Source of the DNA: Planctomycetota bacterium | Lineage (GTDB): Bacteria; Planctomycetota; Planctomycetia; Gemmatales; Gemmataceae | Length of the DNA: 64,000 nucleotides | NCBI GenBank assembly: GCA_021413735.1 | Contig: JAIOPV010000109.1 | Coordinates: 26,615-90,614, forward strand | Direction: 5' to 3' | Shown here: in pieces, positions 19,095 through 27,324 of the stretch | How positions within the stretch are numbered: position 1 is the first letter of the stretch | How the letters are laid out: every line of letters starts with the position of its first letter | Translations under genes and position numbers: made by a program | Notes under the pieces: model-generated | Seen by the model: only the letters and a program-made list of their open reading frames with translations | Database searches by the model: none | Told to the model about the DNA's origin: nothing

Positions 19095-21293
19095 TCACTC
19101 CCGTGTGATGAACTCGTCGAGGTTCATCAGCACGCGGGCCACGGCTACCCAAGCAGTCTTTGGGTCGGCCTTGCGCTTCGCGTCGAGATACGCCAGCACA
19201 CGCTCGGCTTCGGTCGATGACGGGTTACGCGAGAAACACACCCGGAACGCGAACGCAATCTTGCCCGCGTCGTCGGTCGGGCCTTCCTTCTCGATTCGCT
19301 TGCCGAGGTAGCTCGCCAACTCCGCGAACACCGGGTCGTTCGCCATGTGCAACGCCTGCAACGGCGTGTTGCTGCGGTTGCGTTTCGTGCAGGCCGTCTG
19401 TGCGTCCGCAGCGTCGAACGTCGTCAGCAGATGGTGCTGCGATTGCCGCCAGATGTAGGTGTACATGCCGCGACGGAAACGTTCCGGACCCGTGCTTTCC
19501 ACCCAGGCGTGATTGCTCTGCGTGAACAGGAACACTTCCTTCGGCTGCGGTGGAAACACCCCGGGGCCGCCAACCTTCGGGCTGAACTGGCCACTGGCAC
19601 ACAGCGACGCATCGCGGATGATTTCCGCTTCGAGGCGTAACCGTGTTTGCCGACCAAGCAGCAGATTGCGGGGATCCTTCTGGGCAATGTCGGCACGCGC
19701 CGCCGAAGATTGCCGATAGGTTGCGGACATCACGATGAGCTTGTGCAACGTCTTGAACGACCAACCGCGTTCGCGGAACTCCACCGCGAGCCAGTCGAGC
19801 AACTCAGGGTGCGTCGGGAAACTGCCCTGCAAACCGAAGTCGTTCTCCGTTTCCACGATGCCACGCCCGAAGAACTTCTGCCATTCGCGGTTCACCGTCA
19901 CGCGAGCCGTCAACGGATTCTCGGCCGATGTGAGCCACTTCGAGAGATCGAGCCGTGACAACTTGCCAGGCGAGCCGATCACGGCACTGATCGCCGTCGG
20001 ATACGCCGGTTGCACCACGTCGCCTTTGCGAAGGAAGTCGCCGCGAATCTGAACGTGCGTCTCACGCTGCTTCGGACGTTCTCGCATCACGAGCGTCGTC
20101 GGCACCTTCCCCTGCAACCGCTTGATCTGTGCCTGCACGACGGCGATGTCTTCGCGACTGCCGCCGTTCTTCTGGATGTACGCCTCCATGTGCTTCAACT
20201 TCGTGATCGTCTCTTCCAGATCCGGCGAGCCGCCAATCGGCATCGTCGGTTCGTCGCACGAGTCGAAGAACGCATACAGGCGGTAGTAGTCCTTCTGCGA
20301 AACGGGGTCGTACTTGTGGTCGTGACACTGCGCACAGCCAGCGGTGAGGCCAAGCCACACGGCAGCAGTCGTATTCGCCCGATCAACCGTGCGTTCGACG
20401 CGGAACTGCTCGGCGTCGGTGCCGCCTTCCTCGTTGAACGACGTGTTGCGGTGGAAGCCCGTCGCCACCTTTTGGTCGTTGGTCGCCTTCGGCAGCAGAT
20501 CGCCGGCGAGTTGTTCGGTGGTGAACTGACTGAACGGCATGTCGTCGTTGAGTGCCTTGATGACCCAATCGCGGTATGGCCAGATGGAGCGAGCGCCGTC
20601 GATGGTGTAGCCGTTGCTGTCGGCGTAGCGTGCAAGATCGAGCCAGTGACGTGCTTGGCGTTCGCCGTAGTGCGGCGACGCGAGCAACCGATTCACCACC
20701 GTTTCGTAAGCCTGCGGCGAGGTGTCTTTCAGGAAGTCATCGACTTCTTTCGGCGTCGGCAGCAACCCAGTGAGGTCGAGCGTGACACGGCGAATCAGCG
20801 TGGCCTTGTCGGCTTCCGGCGACAGTGACAGCCCGTTGTCACTCAGCTTCGCCTGAACGAACGCATCGATCGGGTTTGGAAGTGCTGTCTTGGTCGCAGG
20901 AACGGCTGGCCGCTTCGGAGCGATGAACGCCCAGTGCGGTTTGTACTCCGCGCCTTGTTTGATCCACGCGGTGAGTTTCGCGATCTGTTCCGGCGTGAGG
21001 CGGTCACCGATCTCGACAGGGGGCATCCGGCGTTCGTCGGAATCGGGCAGCGTCAACCGCTTGAGGAGTTCGCTCGCCTCGGGCTTGCCGGGTGTGATGG
21101 CATCCTTCCCGATCGCGGCGGCGCGATCATCGAGACGGAGCTTGGCCTTCTGTGTCGCGGGACCGTGACACTTGAAGCACTTGTTCGACAGAATTGGTCG
21201 AATGTCGCGGCCATAATCAACCTCATCCGCAGCGTGTGCCACGGCAGGAGCGATCAGGATTGCGACAACGGAGAAATAACGGATAGCCGGCAT
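19095..21293 (-). CDS. Secreted PSCyt1/DUF1549/DUF1553 protein
   Basis: A 732-residue exported protein: signal peptide 1-20 (ending AHA), a planctomycete cytochrome-c-like PSCyt1 domain (about 25-115) with the haem motif CFKCHG, then DUF1549 (about 135-345) containing CAQCHDHKYDP, and DUF1553 (about 440-700). Haem attachment to CxxCH implies location outside the cytoplasmic membrane. The biochemical role is unknown; neighbouring DUF1501 genes form the standard partner set. ATG 21293 is chosen for the signal peptide; the upstream 80 codons are Arg-rich and unlikely to be translated. It is divergent from the ATP-grasp gene, with 194 bases between. Confidence 0.93.
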   Translation of the reverse strand: MPAIRYFSVVAILIAPAVAHAADEVDYGRDIRPILSNKCFKCHGPATQKAKLRLDDRAAAIGKDAITPGKPEASELLKRLTLPDSDERRMPPVEIGDRLTPEQIAKLTAWIKQGAEYKPHWAFIAPKRPAVPATKTALPNPIDAFVQAKLSDNGLSLSPEADKATLIRRVTLDLTGLLPTPKEVDDFLKDTSPQAYETVVNRLLASPHYGERQARHWLDLARYADSNGYTIDGARSIWPYRDWVIKALNDDMPFSQFTTEQLAGDLLPKATNDQKVATGFHRNTSFNEEGGTDAEQFRVERTVDRANTTAAVWLGLTAGCAQCHDHKYDPVSQKDYYRLYAFFDSCDEPTMPIGGSPDLEETITKLKHMEAYIQKNGGSREDIAVVQAQIKRLQGKVPTTLVMRERPKQRETHVQIRGDFLRKGDVVQPAYPTAISAVIGSPGKLSRLDLSKWLTSAENPLTARVTVNREWQKFFGRGIVETENDFGLQGSFPTHPELLDWLAVEFRERGWSFKTLHKLIVMSATYRQSSAARADIAQKDPRNLLLGRQTRLRLEAEIIRDASLCASGQFSPKVGGPGVFPPQPKEVFLFTQSNHAWVESTGPERFRRGMYTYIWRQSQHHLLTTFDAADAQTACTKRNRSNTPLQALHMANDPVFAELASYLGKRIEKEGPTDDAGKIAFAFRVCFSRNPSSTEAERVLAYLDAKRKADPKTAWVAVARVLMNLDEFITRE

Positions 21294-21487
21294 AGTGGCT
21301 CCGGTGGCAGCCCGAAGCTGGGCAGGACACGCATTAAAGCACAATTGCCACAAAAAGGCACGACGAAGACGCAAAAAGTAGACGAAAACCGGAGGCCGCT
21401 TCAGGAGCCTTGCGTTGCATCGAACCCCCAACTCCGGTATACGTTCACTCGGGGGCTTCTGCCCCCGCCGCCGTTCCGGAGTCTTCC

Positions 21488-22510
21488 ATGCACATTGGTA
21501 TCGCGTTCGACCTGAAGCCGGCCGGCCCCGCACCCGCTGACGCCCCCGACGACATCCACGAAGAGTTCGACTCGCCGATCACCGTGAAGGCCATCGCCGA
21601 CGTCTTCCGTTCGCTCGGCCACACCGCGAGCGAACTCGGCAACGGTCGGCCACTCATCGAAAGCCTTCTCCGCAATCCGCCCGATCTCGTGTTCAACTTC
21701 GCCGAAGGCTCTGGCATCTCGCGTTCACGCGAAGCTCGCGTGCCGGCCGTGTGCGAAATGCTCGGCGTGCCGTACACCGGTTCCGATCCGCTGGCACTCG
21801 CTGTCGCCCTCGACAAAGACATGACTCGCCGGTTCGCGGAGTCGCTAGGGCTGACCGTTCCGAAGGGTATCACGCTGGCCCCGCCGCCCGGCGACTATGA
21901 CGGCGACTGTGCCGAGTTCCGGCCTGTGCTGGAAGAAGCGGGGTTGCCGTTGCCAGTGATCGCGAAGCCGACGTGCGAAGGATCGAGCAAGGGTATCCGC
22001 AACCGCTGCGTGATTCGCACAGTGGAAGAGTTCGGGCCGACAGTCGTGGAACTGTGGCGAAACTATCACCAACCCGTGTTAGTGGAGGAGTTCATCGCGG
22101 GCGAAGAAGTGACGGTCGGCATTGTGGGCAACGACCCGCCGGAACCGCTCGGCGTGATGCGAGTAATCCCGAAGACCGCGAACGAACACTTCGTTTATAG
22201 CCTCGAAGTGAAACGCAACTGGGAAGCAACCGTCGAGTACGAAGCGCCAGCGAACTTGCCTGCGAGTGTGATTCGTGCCGTGGAAGGCGATGCGTTGGCG
22301 ATCTTCGCGGGGCTCGGTTGTCGCGATGTCGCGCGTGCTGACTTCCGCATTCGCGACGGCATCCCGTACTTCCTGGAGATCAATCCGTTGCCGGGGCTGA
22401 ACCCCGAGTCCGGCGACATCGTGTTCCTGGCGTACCGCATGGGTCTGACGTATCCGCAACTCGTCGGCATGATCCTCGACGCCGCCGTGAAACGCTGCGG
22501 TCTGGGGTGA
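21488..22510 (+). CDS. D-alanine-D-alanine ligase-like ATP-grasp enzyme
   Basis: A 340-residue ATP-grasp protein. The central FNFAEGSGISRSREARVPAVC and YTGSDPLALAVALDKDMT match the D-Ala-D-Ala ligase region, with EGS at the first substrate site. KPTCEGSSKGIRN is the glycine-rich ATP loop. The metal ligands are in FLEINPLPGLNPESGD. The N terminus lacks the usual ligase opening, and the gene is not in a mur cluster, so it may ligate another carboxylate and amine. The start ATG 21488 gives MHIGIAFDLKP; upstream codons look non-coding. It is followed within 5 bases by a small unknown gene. Confidence 0.85.
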   Translation: MHIGIAFDLKPAGPAPADAPDDIHEEFDSPITVKAIADVFRSLGHTASELGNGRPLIESLLRNPPDLVFNFAEGSGISRSREARVPAVCEMLGVPYTGSDPLALAVALDKDMTRRFAESLGLTVPKGITLAPPPGDYDGDCAEFRPVLEEAGLPLPVIAKPTCEGSSKGIRNRCVIRTVEEFGPTVVELWRNYHQPVLVEEFIAGEEVTVGIVGNDPPEPLGVMRVIPKTANEHFVYSLEVKRNWEATVEYEAPANLPASVIRAVEGDALAIFAGLGCRDVARADFRIRDGIPYFLEINPLPGLNPESGDIVFLAYRMGLTYPQLVGMILDAAVKRCGLG

Positions 22511-22514
22511 GCAA

Positions 22515-22778
22515 GTGGCGATACATTTCGTGCGTGCTGGAGACCCCTCAATGGATGAGCAAGAAGCAATCCGGCGAGCCTTGGCTTTTCTTCAGAGGCG
22601 GACGTCGATTGCAGATGAACACACCCCAGTACGAGTGGTCTATGAGGCCTCAGGTGATGTGCATCCCTTTGAACGATGGCTAGTTGGTTTCGAGACGCAT
22701 CCGGGATGTGCCCCAGCCTTTACCGTTGTGGAGATTCAATACCCGTCGCTAAAGATGAGATCTCTTCCTCTGATGTAA
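22515..22778 (+). CDS. Small hypothetical protein
   Basis: Up to 87 residues, from GTG 22515, or 75 residues from ATG 22551 (MDEQEAIRRALAFLQ). The later part (RVVYEASGDVHPFERWLVGFETH, then PAFTVVEIQYPS) has the strand-rich look of small immunity or NTF2-like proteins, but I do not recognise a family. It starts 4 bases after the ATP-grasp stop and could be co-transcribed with it. Codon use is a little less GC-rich than its neighbours, compatible with a recent arrival. Confidence 0.5.
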   Translation: MAIHFVRAGDPSMDEQEAIRRALAFLQRRTSIADEHTPVRVVYEASGDVHPFERWLVGFETHPGCAPAFTVVEIQYPSLKMRSLPLM

Positions 22779-22800
22779 AGCGTTGAGATGCCCTGTCATT

Positions 22801-23031
22801 TCAGCAGGATTCTGATCGGATCTGTACTCGCGCCTGGGACCAGGGCACGGTCTTCACGCGACCGCTTCGCACGTCTTCGATCCGCTGTTGAATCTCTTTG
22901 TCCCACGCTTCGCTGGCGGAGTCATCAATTTCCGAATCGAGGCTTTCCAAGAGTTGCGCGGCGAGTTCTGCTCGATCCGCAGGAGTGAGTTGGAGTAGGG
23001 TTTGGAGAAGTTGATTTGCTGCGGTTGTCAT
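22801..23031 (-). CDS. Orphan addiction-module antitoxin (TIGR02574-like)
   Basis: A 76-residue protein matching the putative addiction-module component family: LLQTLLQLTPADRAELAAQLLESLD, then the characteristic acidic EAWDKEIQQRIEDVRSGRVKTVPW. Such proteins are usually paired with a RelE/ParE-type toxin gene directly downstream. Here only 22 bases separate the stop from the end of an opposed gene, and no toxin-like reading frame is visible on either side, so the module appears to have lost its toxin. It is convergent with 22515-22778. Confidence 0.8.
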   Translation of the reverse strand: MTTAANQLLQTLLQLTPADRAELAAQLLESLDSEIDDSASEAWDKEIQQRIEDVRSGRVKTVPWSQARVQIRSESC

Positions 23032-23100
23032 GGCTTACCTCAGTTCACCAGAATACTAATCCACTCCGCAAATTCTCGCAACCACAGGCATCTTAGACTT

Positions 23101-23379
23101 ATGGCAATCGTTGCTGGCGTGCTGCTGACGCTCTACTTCCTCGGCATCGTGTTCGTGCTGCTCGCTCCGCATCGCGGACCAGACCCGCAACGCGGGCAAG
23201 CGGTCGGTTGCCTCATGATTGTGGCGGGTGGGTTGCTGCTGCTCGGCGTGTCGCTCGGTCTGGGAGTGGCGTTCGATCTCACTTGGCTCGTCGATGCAAT
23301 TGTCGCGGTGGTCGTCTACCCAAGTCTGATTCTGCTGGCGAATGGCGTCTACTTCGTTGTGCGAAAGTTTCGGCAGTGA
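23101..23379 (+). CDS. Small membrane protein of unknown function
   Basis: A 92-residue protein with three hydrophobic segments (about 2-20, 34-55 and 61-82), separated by a polar loop HRGPDPQRGQ. It starts at ATG 23101 (MAIVAGVLL); the longer frame to 23002 overlaps the antitoxin gene on the other strand and adds no plausible sequence. No family is recognised. It ends 3 bases before the convergent livF gene. Confidence 0.6.
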   Translation: MAIVAGVLLTLYFLGIVFVLLAPHRGPDPQRGQAVGCLMIVAGGLLLLGVSLGLGVAFDLTWLVDAIVAVVVYPSLILLANGVYFVVRKFRQ

Positions 23380-23382
23380 GCG

Positions 23383-24105
23383 TCACTCCCCAAGGTACGC
23401 GGCTCGGATGCGAGGGTCGTTCAACAGCACGTCGGCCTTGTCCGTGAACGTGATGCGGCCCGTTTCCAGAACGTAACCGCGGTGTGCCACCTTCAACGCC
23501 ATCCGGGCGTTCTGCTCCACCAACAGCACCGACACCCCCGCCTTGTTCAACTCCTTGATGACGTCAAAGATCTGCACCACGATCTGCGGAGCAAGCCCCA
23601 GCGACGGTTCATCGAGCAGCAACAGCTTCGGGCGTGCCATCAGCGCACGCGCGATCGCGAGCATCTGCTGCTGACCACCCGACAGCAAGCCACCAGCCTG
23701 ATGTTGCCGTTCCCGCAGAATCGGAAACATGACGAACGCCTTCTCGATGTCGGCCTTCACGCCGTCCTTGTCGGAACGAGTGAACGCGCCCATCTCCAGG
23801 TTTTCCAGCACCGTGAGCCGCGAGAAAATCTTGCGGCCCTCCGGCGACTGTGCCAGCCCGAGTTTCACGATGTCGTGAGCGGGAACGCGATCGGCTACGA
23901 GGTCGCGGCCCTCGAATGCGATCTTGCCAGCACGGGCACGCACCACACCGGAAAGACACATCAGCGTCGTCGTTTTGCCGGCACCGTTCGCGCCGATCAT
24001 GGCGACAATCTCGCCGCGATCAACTCGCAGCGACAGCTTGTGCAGCACGTTAATTGGACCGTAGCCCGCTTCGAGATCGGTCACTTCGAGCAAGGCGGAA
24101 CTCAC
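23383..24105 (-). CDS. livF: Branched-chain amino acid ABC transporter ATP-binding protein LivF
   Basis: A 240-residue ABC ATPase with Walker A GANGAGKTT (38-46), Q-loop region LAQSPEGRKIFSRLTVLENL typical of LivF, signature LLSGGQQQM and Walker B LLLLDEPSLGL. It is the last gene of the minus-strand set livK-H-M-G-F and overlaps livG by 4 bases (ATGA-type), so translation is coupled. It powers the LivHM permease. Substrates of this family include branched-chain amino acids and sometimes urea or short amides; the sequence does not decide. Confidence 0.93.
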   Translation of the reverse strand: MSSALLEVTDLEAGYGPINVLHKLSLRVDRGEIVAMIGANGAGKTTTLMCLSGVVRARAGKIAFEGRDLVADRVPAHDIVKLGLAQSPEGRKIFSRLTVLENLEMGAFTRSDKDGVKADIEKAFVMFPILRERQHQAGGLLSGGQQQMLAIARALMARPKLLLLDEPSLGLAPQIVVQIFDVIKELNKAGVSVLLVEQNARMALKVAHRGYVLETGRITFTDKADVLLNDPRIRAAYLGE

Positions 24106-25136
24106 GTCACTTCCTCCTTGCCCAGATACGCTTCGATCACCTTCGGATCACGGCTCACATCAGCAGGACTGCCCTCGGCGATCTTCACGCCGTAGTCCAA
24201 CACCGCGACGCGATCTGAAATGCCCATCACGAGGTTCATGTGGTGTTCGATCAGCAACACCGTCACGCCACGATCGCGAATCTTGCGAATCAGCGTCATT
24301 AGGTCGGCGGTCTCGCTCGGGTTCATGCCGGCGGCGGGCTCATCGAGCAACAGCAACTTCGGCTTTGTGGCGAGCGCGCGAGCGATTTCGAGGCGTCGTT
24401 GATCGCCGTAAGGCAGGTTTTTCGCGAGTTCGTTGTGCTTCCCAGCCAACCCGACGAACGCCAGCAACTCGGCCGCTTGCTTCTCTGTGTCGCGTTCTTC
24501 TCGCCGGTGCGGCGCAAGATTGAGTGCGCCCAGAATCGGATGCGACTTCATCGAGTGGGTCATGCCGACCAGAACGTTCTCGATGGCAGTCATGGCGTGG
24601 AACAGCCGAATGTTCTGGAACGTGCGACCGATGCCTTGCTGCGAGATGTTATCGGGAGCGTGTCGGCTACGTCGCCAACTCGCCAGTGTACCCGCAACGC
24701 CGATGAACAATCCCAAACCAAAGCCGAGACCGGCACGCTTGCTACGGTCGGCGAAGTGCTGGCCCGCGTCGTCGAATGCCTTGCCCCACGGGAACGCCTT
24801 CTTCCGCTCGAAGTTGTCGCGAATCGCCGTCTGCCACAGCGTTTCGATGTTCACCGCGAGCGTCGCGAACACGACCCCCGCGAACAGCCCGACCGCCGCC
24901 GCGAACGCGATCGTCCTCGCGGCGATCGGCTTCACGAGCGGTCGATCCTCGAAAAGAACCCGGCCTTCGGTCGGTTCGTAGATGCCGGTGACCGCGTTGA
25001 AGACGGTCGTCTTGCCGGCTCCGTTCGGACCGATCACGGAGAAGATCTGCCCTTGCTCAATGGTGAGATCGACAGCGTTCACCGCGGTGATGCCGCCGAA
25101 CCGCATCGTCAGTTTTTCAATCTTCAACACTGACAT
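24102..25136 (-). CDS. livG: ABC transporter ATP-binding protein LivG with membrane insertion
   Basis: A 344-residue LivG, about 90 residues longer than the usual 250-260. Walker A GPNGAGKTT is at 36-44 and GRTFQNIRLF follows at 170-179; the C-terminal half (signature LPYGDQRRLEIARAL, Walker B LLLLDEPAAGM) is normal. Between them, residues about 70-163 are extra and contain two hydrophobic helices (about 75-95 and 136-154) joined by a charged loop, ending with RRSRHAPDN. The frame is intact and the reading is uniform, so this looks like a real insertion. It could tether the ATPase to the membrane. The start ATG 25136 follows the family N terminus. It overlaps livF by 4 bases. Confidence 0.9.
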   Translation of the reverse strand: MSVLKIEKLTMRFGGITAVNAVDLTIEQGQIFSVIGPNGAGKTTVFNAVTGIYEPTEGRVLFEDRPLVKPIAARTIAFAAAVGLFAGVVFATLAVNIETLWQTAIRDNFERKKAFPWGKAFDDAGQHFADRSKRAGLGFGLGLFIGVAGTLASWRRSRHAPDNISQQGIGRTFQNIRLFHAMTAIENVLVGMTHSMKSHPILGALNLAPHRREERDTEKQAAELLAFVGLAGKHNELAKNLPYGDQRRLEIARALATKPKLLLLDEPAAGMNPSETADLMTLIRKIRDRGVTVLLIEHHMNLVMGISDRVAVLDYGVKIAEGSPADVSRDPKVIEAYLGKEEVT

Positions 25137-25250
25137 AGGGGGTAGGGGATAGGGGGAAGGGGATAGAAAAGACACGCTGCAGGGTGACGATCATCCCGTT
25201 CCCGGCTTGGTATTTACTGTCTCCTCGCCCCTCTCCCCTACCCCCTCGCT
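25136..25250. repeat. G-rich/C-rich inverted pair at the livM/livG junction
   Basis: The left arm (25137-25165, with gggggtaggggatagggg) is complementary to the right arm (about 25225-25247, with cccctctcccctaccccctc). The right arm lies in the last codons of livM and adds a non-homologous tail to LivM; the left arm is directly upstream of the livG start. It resembles the C/G-rich element inside tilS. Confidence 0.6.
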
Positions 25251-26297
25251 GAGTTCGCACGCAACTCGCTTTTCCGGAAGCAACCCCGCCGGTCGGAACC
25301 GCATCATCAAGATCAGCACCATCCCGAAGATGGAGAGCTTCCACCCGCTGACCTTCAGGTAATTCGAGCCGCCGGTGCCGATCTGCTCCTGAATCAGGTT
25401 ATCCAGCATGTTCGTGGCTATGCGGTCGAACCCCATGAGTAGGAAGACGCCAAGCAGCACCCCGGGCCGGTTGCCGAGTCCGCCAAGAATCACGCAGCAG
25501 ACCATAATCATCGACAGCGTGAAGTCGTATCCCTGCGGGTTGCCGGTCGTGCGGAGGGCCATCGCATAGAACGCACCCGCCAACCCCGCCAGCCCCGCAC
25601 CAATCGCGATCGCCGATAGCTTGAGGCGGGCCGGGTTCAGCCCCATGCACGAAGCCGCGAGTTCGTCTTCCCGCAACGCGATCCACGCGCGCCCGAGCCG
25701 AGAGCGTTCCAGATTCCGCAGGAACACCATCACCATTCCGAGCGTGCCCAGCGCGAGGAAGTACAGGTACGGGTACTTGTACCACCGCACGCCCCACTCG
25801 GAATTCACCTTCAGAGAACTCAAGTCGACGTCTTCCGCGACGCCCGGAATCGGTCCGGCCTCGATCGGGTTCAACCCCTTCGTTCCCTCGGTGATTGCGT
25901 CGAGGTTGCGTATGGCGTAAAGCGTGATGAGCCCGAATCCGAGTGTCACGAGCGCGAGATAATCCCCACGCAGTCGCAGGATGGGTGCGGTGGTGACGAC
26001 CCCAACGAAGGCCGCGAGAAGGGTTGCGGCAATGGCTGCGACCAGGAAGCTCTGTTGAAACGGGAAGAACGGCACGGTTAGGATGCCAACGGTGTACGCC
26101 CCGATGCCGAAGAACGCGGCGATGCCGAGATGCAACAGGCCGGTGTAACCGATGACGACGTTCAAACCCAGCGCAAGAATCGCGTAGATGAACAAGATGG
26201 TGAACTGCTCACCGCGGTTGGCCTCGGCAAACGGAAGAAACGGGTAGATGGCCAGCAGCGCGAACAGGGCGGGAACCCACGACCGGAGCGAAGTCAT
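25191..26297 (-). CDS. livM: Branched-chain amino acid ABC permease LivM
   Basis: A 368-residue permease with about nine membrane helices. Characteristic stretches are GLNVVIGYTGLLHLGIAAFFGIGAY and the cytoplasmic EAA-like loop WIALREDELAASCMGLNPARLKL. The family end is RFRPAGLLPEK; the following 24 residues (from RVACELSEG) are hydrophilic, not conserved, and partly encoded by the C-rich repeat arm at 25225-25247. ATG 26297 overlaps the livH stop by 4 bases, indicating coupled translation. Together with LivH it forms the channel powered by LivG and LivF. Confidence 0.92.
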   Translation of the reverse strand: MTSLRSWVPALFALLAIYPFLPFAEANRGEQFTILFIYAILALGLNVVIGYTGLLHLGIAAFFGIGAYTVGILTVPFFPFQQSFLVAAIAATLLAAFVGVVTTAPILRLRGDYLALVTLGFGLITLYAIRNLDAITEGTKGLNPIEAGPIPGVAEDVDLSSLKVNSEWGVRWYKYPYLYFLALGTLGMVMVFLRNLERSRLGRAWIALREDELAASCMGLNPARLKLSAIAIGAGLAGLAGAFYAMALRTTGNPQGYDFTLSMIMVCCVILGGLGNRPGVLLGVFLLMGFDRIATNMLDNLIQEQIGTGGSNYLKVSGWKLSIFGMVLILMMRFRPAGLLPEKRVACELSEGVGERGEETVNTKPGTG

Positions 26298-27244
26298 ACC
26301 TTCTCCCTGATACGGGCACCGAGCAGACCCGTCGGTCGGAACAACAGCACGAGAATCAGGATTCCGAAGATCAGTGCTTCGCTCCACTTCGCCCCGACGT
26401 AGGCCTTGCCGAGTTCACCGACCACGCCAATCACAAGACCGCCCAGCACCGCACCGGGGATGTTTCCGATGCCGCCCAGCACAGCCGCCGTGAACGCGTA
26501 CAGCCCGTTCTGAAAGCCCATCTGATACTCGACCGCCTTGATGTACAGCCCATACACCACCGACGCGACACCAGCCAACGCCCCGCCGATGGCGAACGTC
26601 ACGGCAATCACGCGGTCAACGTTGATGCCCATGAGCTGCGCCGCGGTCGGGTTCTGAGCTGTCGCCCGCATGGCTTTTCCGAGCGAAGTGAACTTTACGA
26701 ACAGCGTCAGGGCGATCATCGCGGGGATGGTCACGCCAATCACCATGACGTCTTTCCAGGTGACCACAACGCCGGTGTCGGGAGTGAGGTTGGTGTCTGG
26801 GATCAAGTCGGGGAATTTAACAGGTGTCGCGCCCATCCAGAAGAGACCGACGTTCATGAAGATGAAGCTCACCCCGATTGCGGACACGATGACCGTCAGT
26901 TTGGGGGAACTTCGGAGAGGCTTGTAGATCACGCGATCGGTGGCGACGTTCAAGGCAGCACAGGCGAGGGGAGTCACCAAAAGCATCACGAAAAGTAGCC
27001 CGATCACCGCCCCGGCACTGTTCGCGTCGCCGACAACATACCGCAACCACCACGCGGACAGTTGCAACGCCAGAAACGACCCGAGCATGAACAGGTCGCC
27101 GTGCGCGAAGTTAATGAGCTCGATGATCCCGTAGACCATCGTGTAGCCGAGTGCGATGAGGGCGTAGAGCGATCCGAGGACAAGCCCGAGGAGCAAGAAC
27201 TGCCCGAACTGGGCCGTTTCGGACTGAGCGAACAACTCAAGCAT
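26294..27244 (-). CDS. livH: Branched-chain amino acid ABC permease LivH
   Basis: A 316-residue permease with about eight membrane helices. The N-terminal GLVLGSLYALIALGYTMVYGIIELINFAHGD and the later loop GKAMRATAQNPTAAQLMGIN are family signatures, and the end LLFRPTGLLGARIREKV is typical. ATG 27244 starts at MLELFAQSE; the upstream frame enters the palindrome at 27261. It stands between livK and livM on the minus strand; the 80-base livK-livH spacer is filled largely by that palindrome, which could lower expression of the membrane genes relative to the binding protein. Confidence 0.93.
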   Translation of the reverse strand: MLELFAQSETAQFGQFLLLGLVLGSLYALIALGYTMVYGIIELINFAHGDLFMLGSFLALQLSAWWLRYVVGDANSAGAVIGLLFVMLLVTPLACAALNVATDRVIYKPLRSSPKLTVIVSAIGVSFIFMNVGLFWMGATPVKFPDLIPDTNLTPDTGVVVTWKDVMVIGVTIPAMIALTLFVKFTSLGKAMRATAQNPTAAQLMGINVDRVIAVTFAIGGALAGVASVVYGLYIKAVEYQMGFQNGLYAFTAAVLGGIGNIPGAVLGGLVIGVVGELGKAYVGAKWSEALIFGILILVLLFRPTGLLGARIREKV

Positions 27245-27260
27245 CGGCCCCCCTCGAGAA

Positions 27261-27313
27261 TTTTCGCCGCTCGCGGCGTTGCCAATTGAGTGCAACGCCG
27301 CGAGCGGCGAAAA
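27261..27313. repeat. Palindrome of the GCCGCTTGCGGC family between livK and livH (copy 2)
   Basis: Arms ttttcgccgctcgcggcgtt and the complement ending ggcgaaaa enclose a 9-base loop. It starts 12 bases after the livK stop on the minus strand. A hairpin here would protect the livK mRNA end or partly terminate transcription before livHMGF, as known for binding-protein genes in other ABC operons. Confidence 0.85.
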
Positions 27314-27324
27314 CCAAGAATCCC

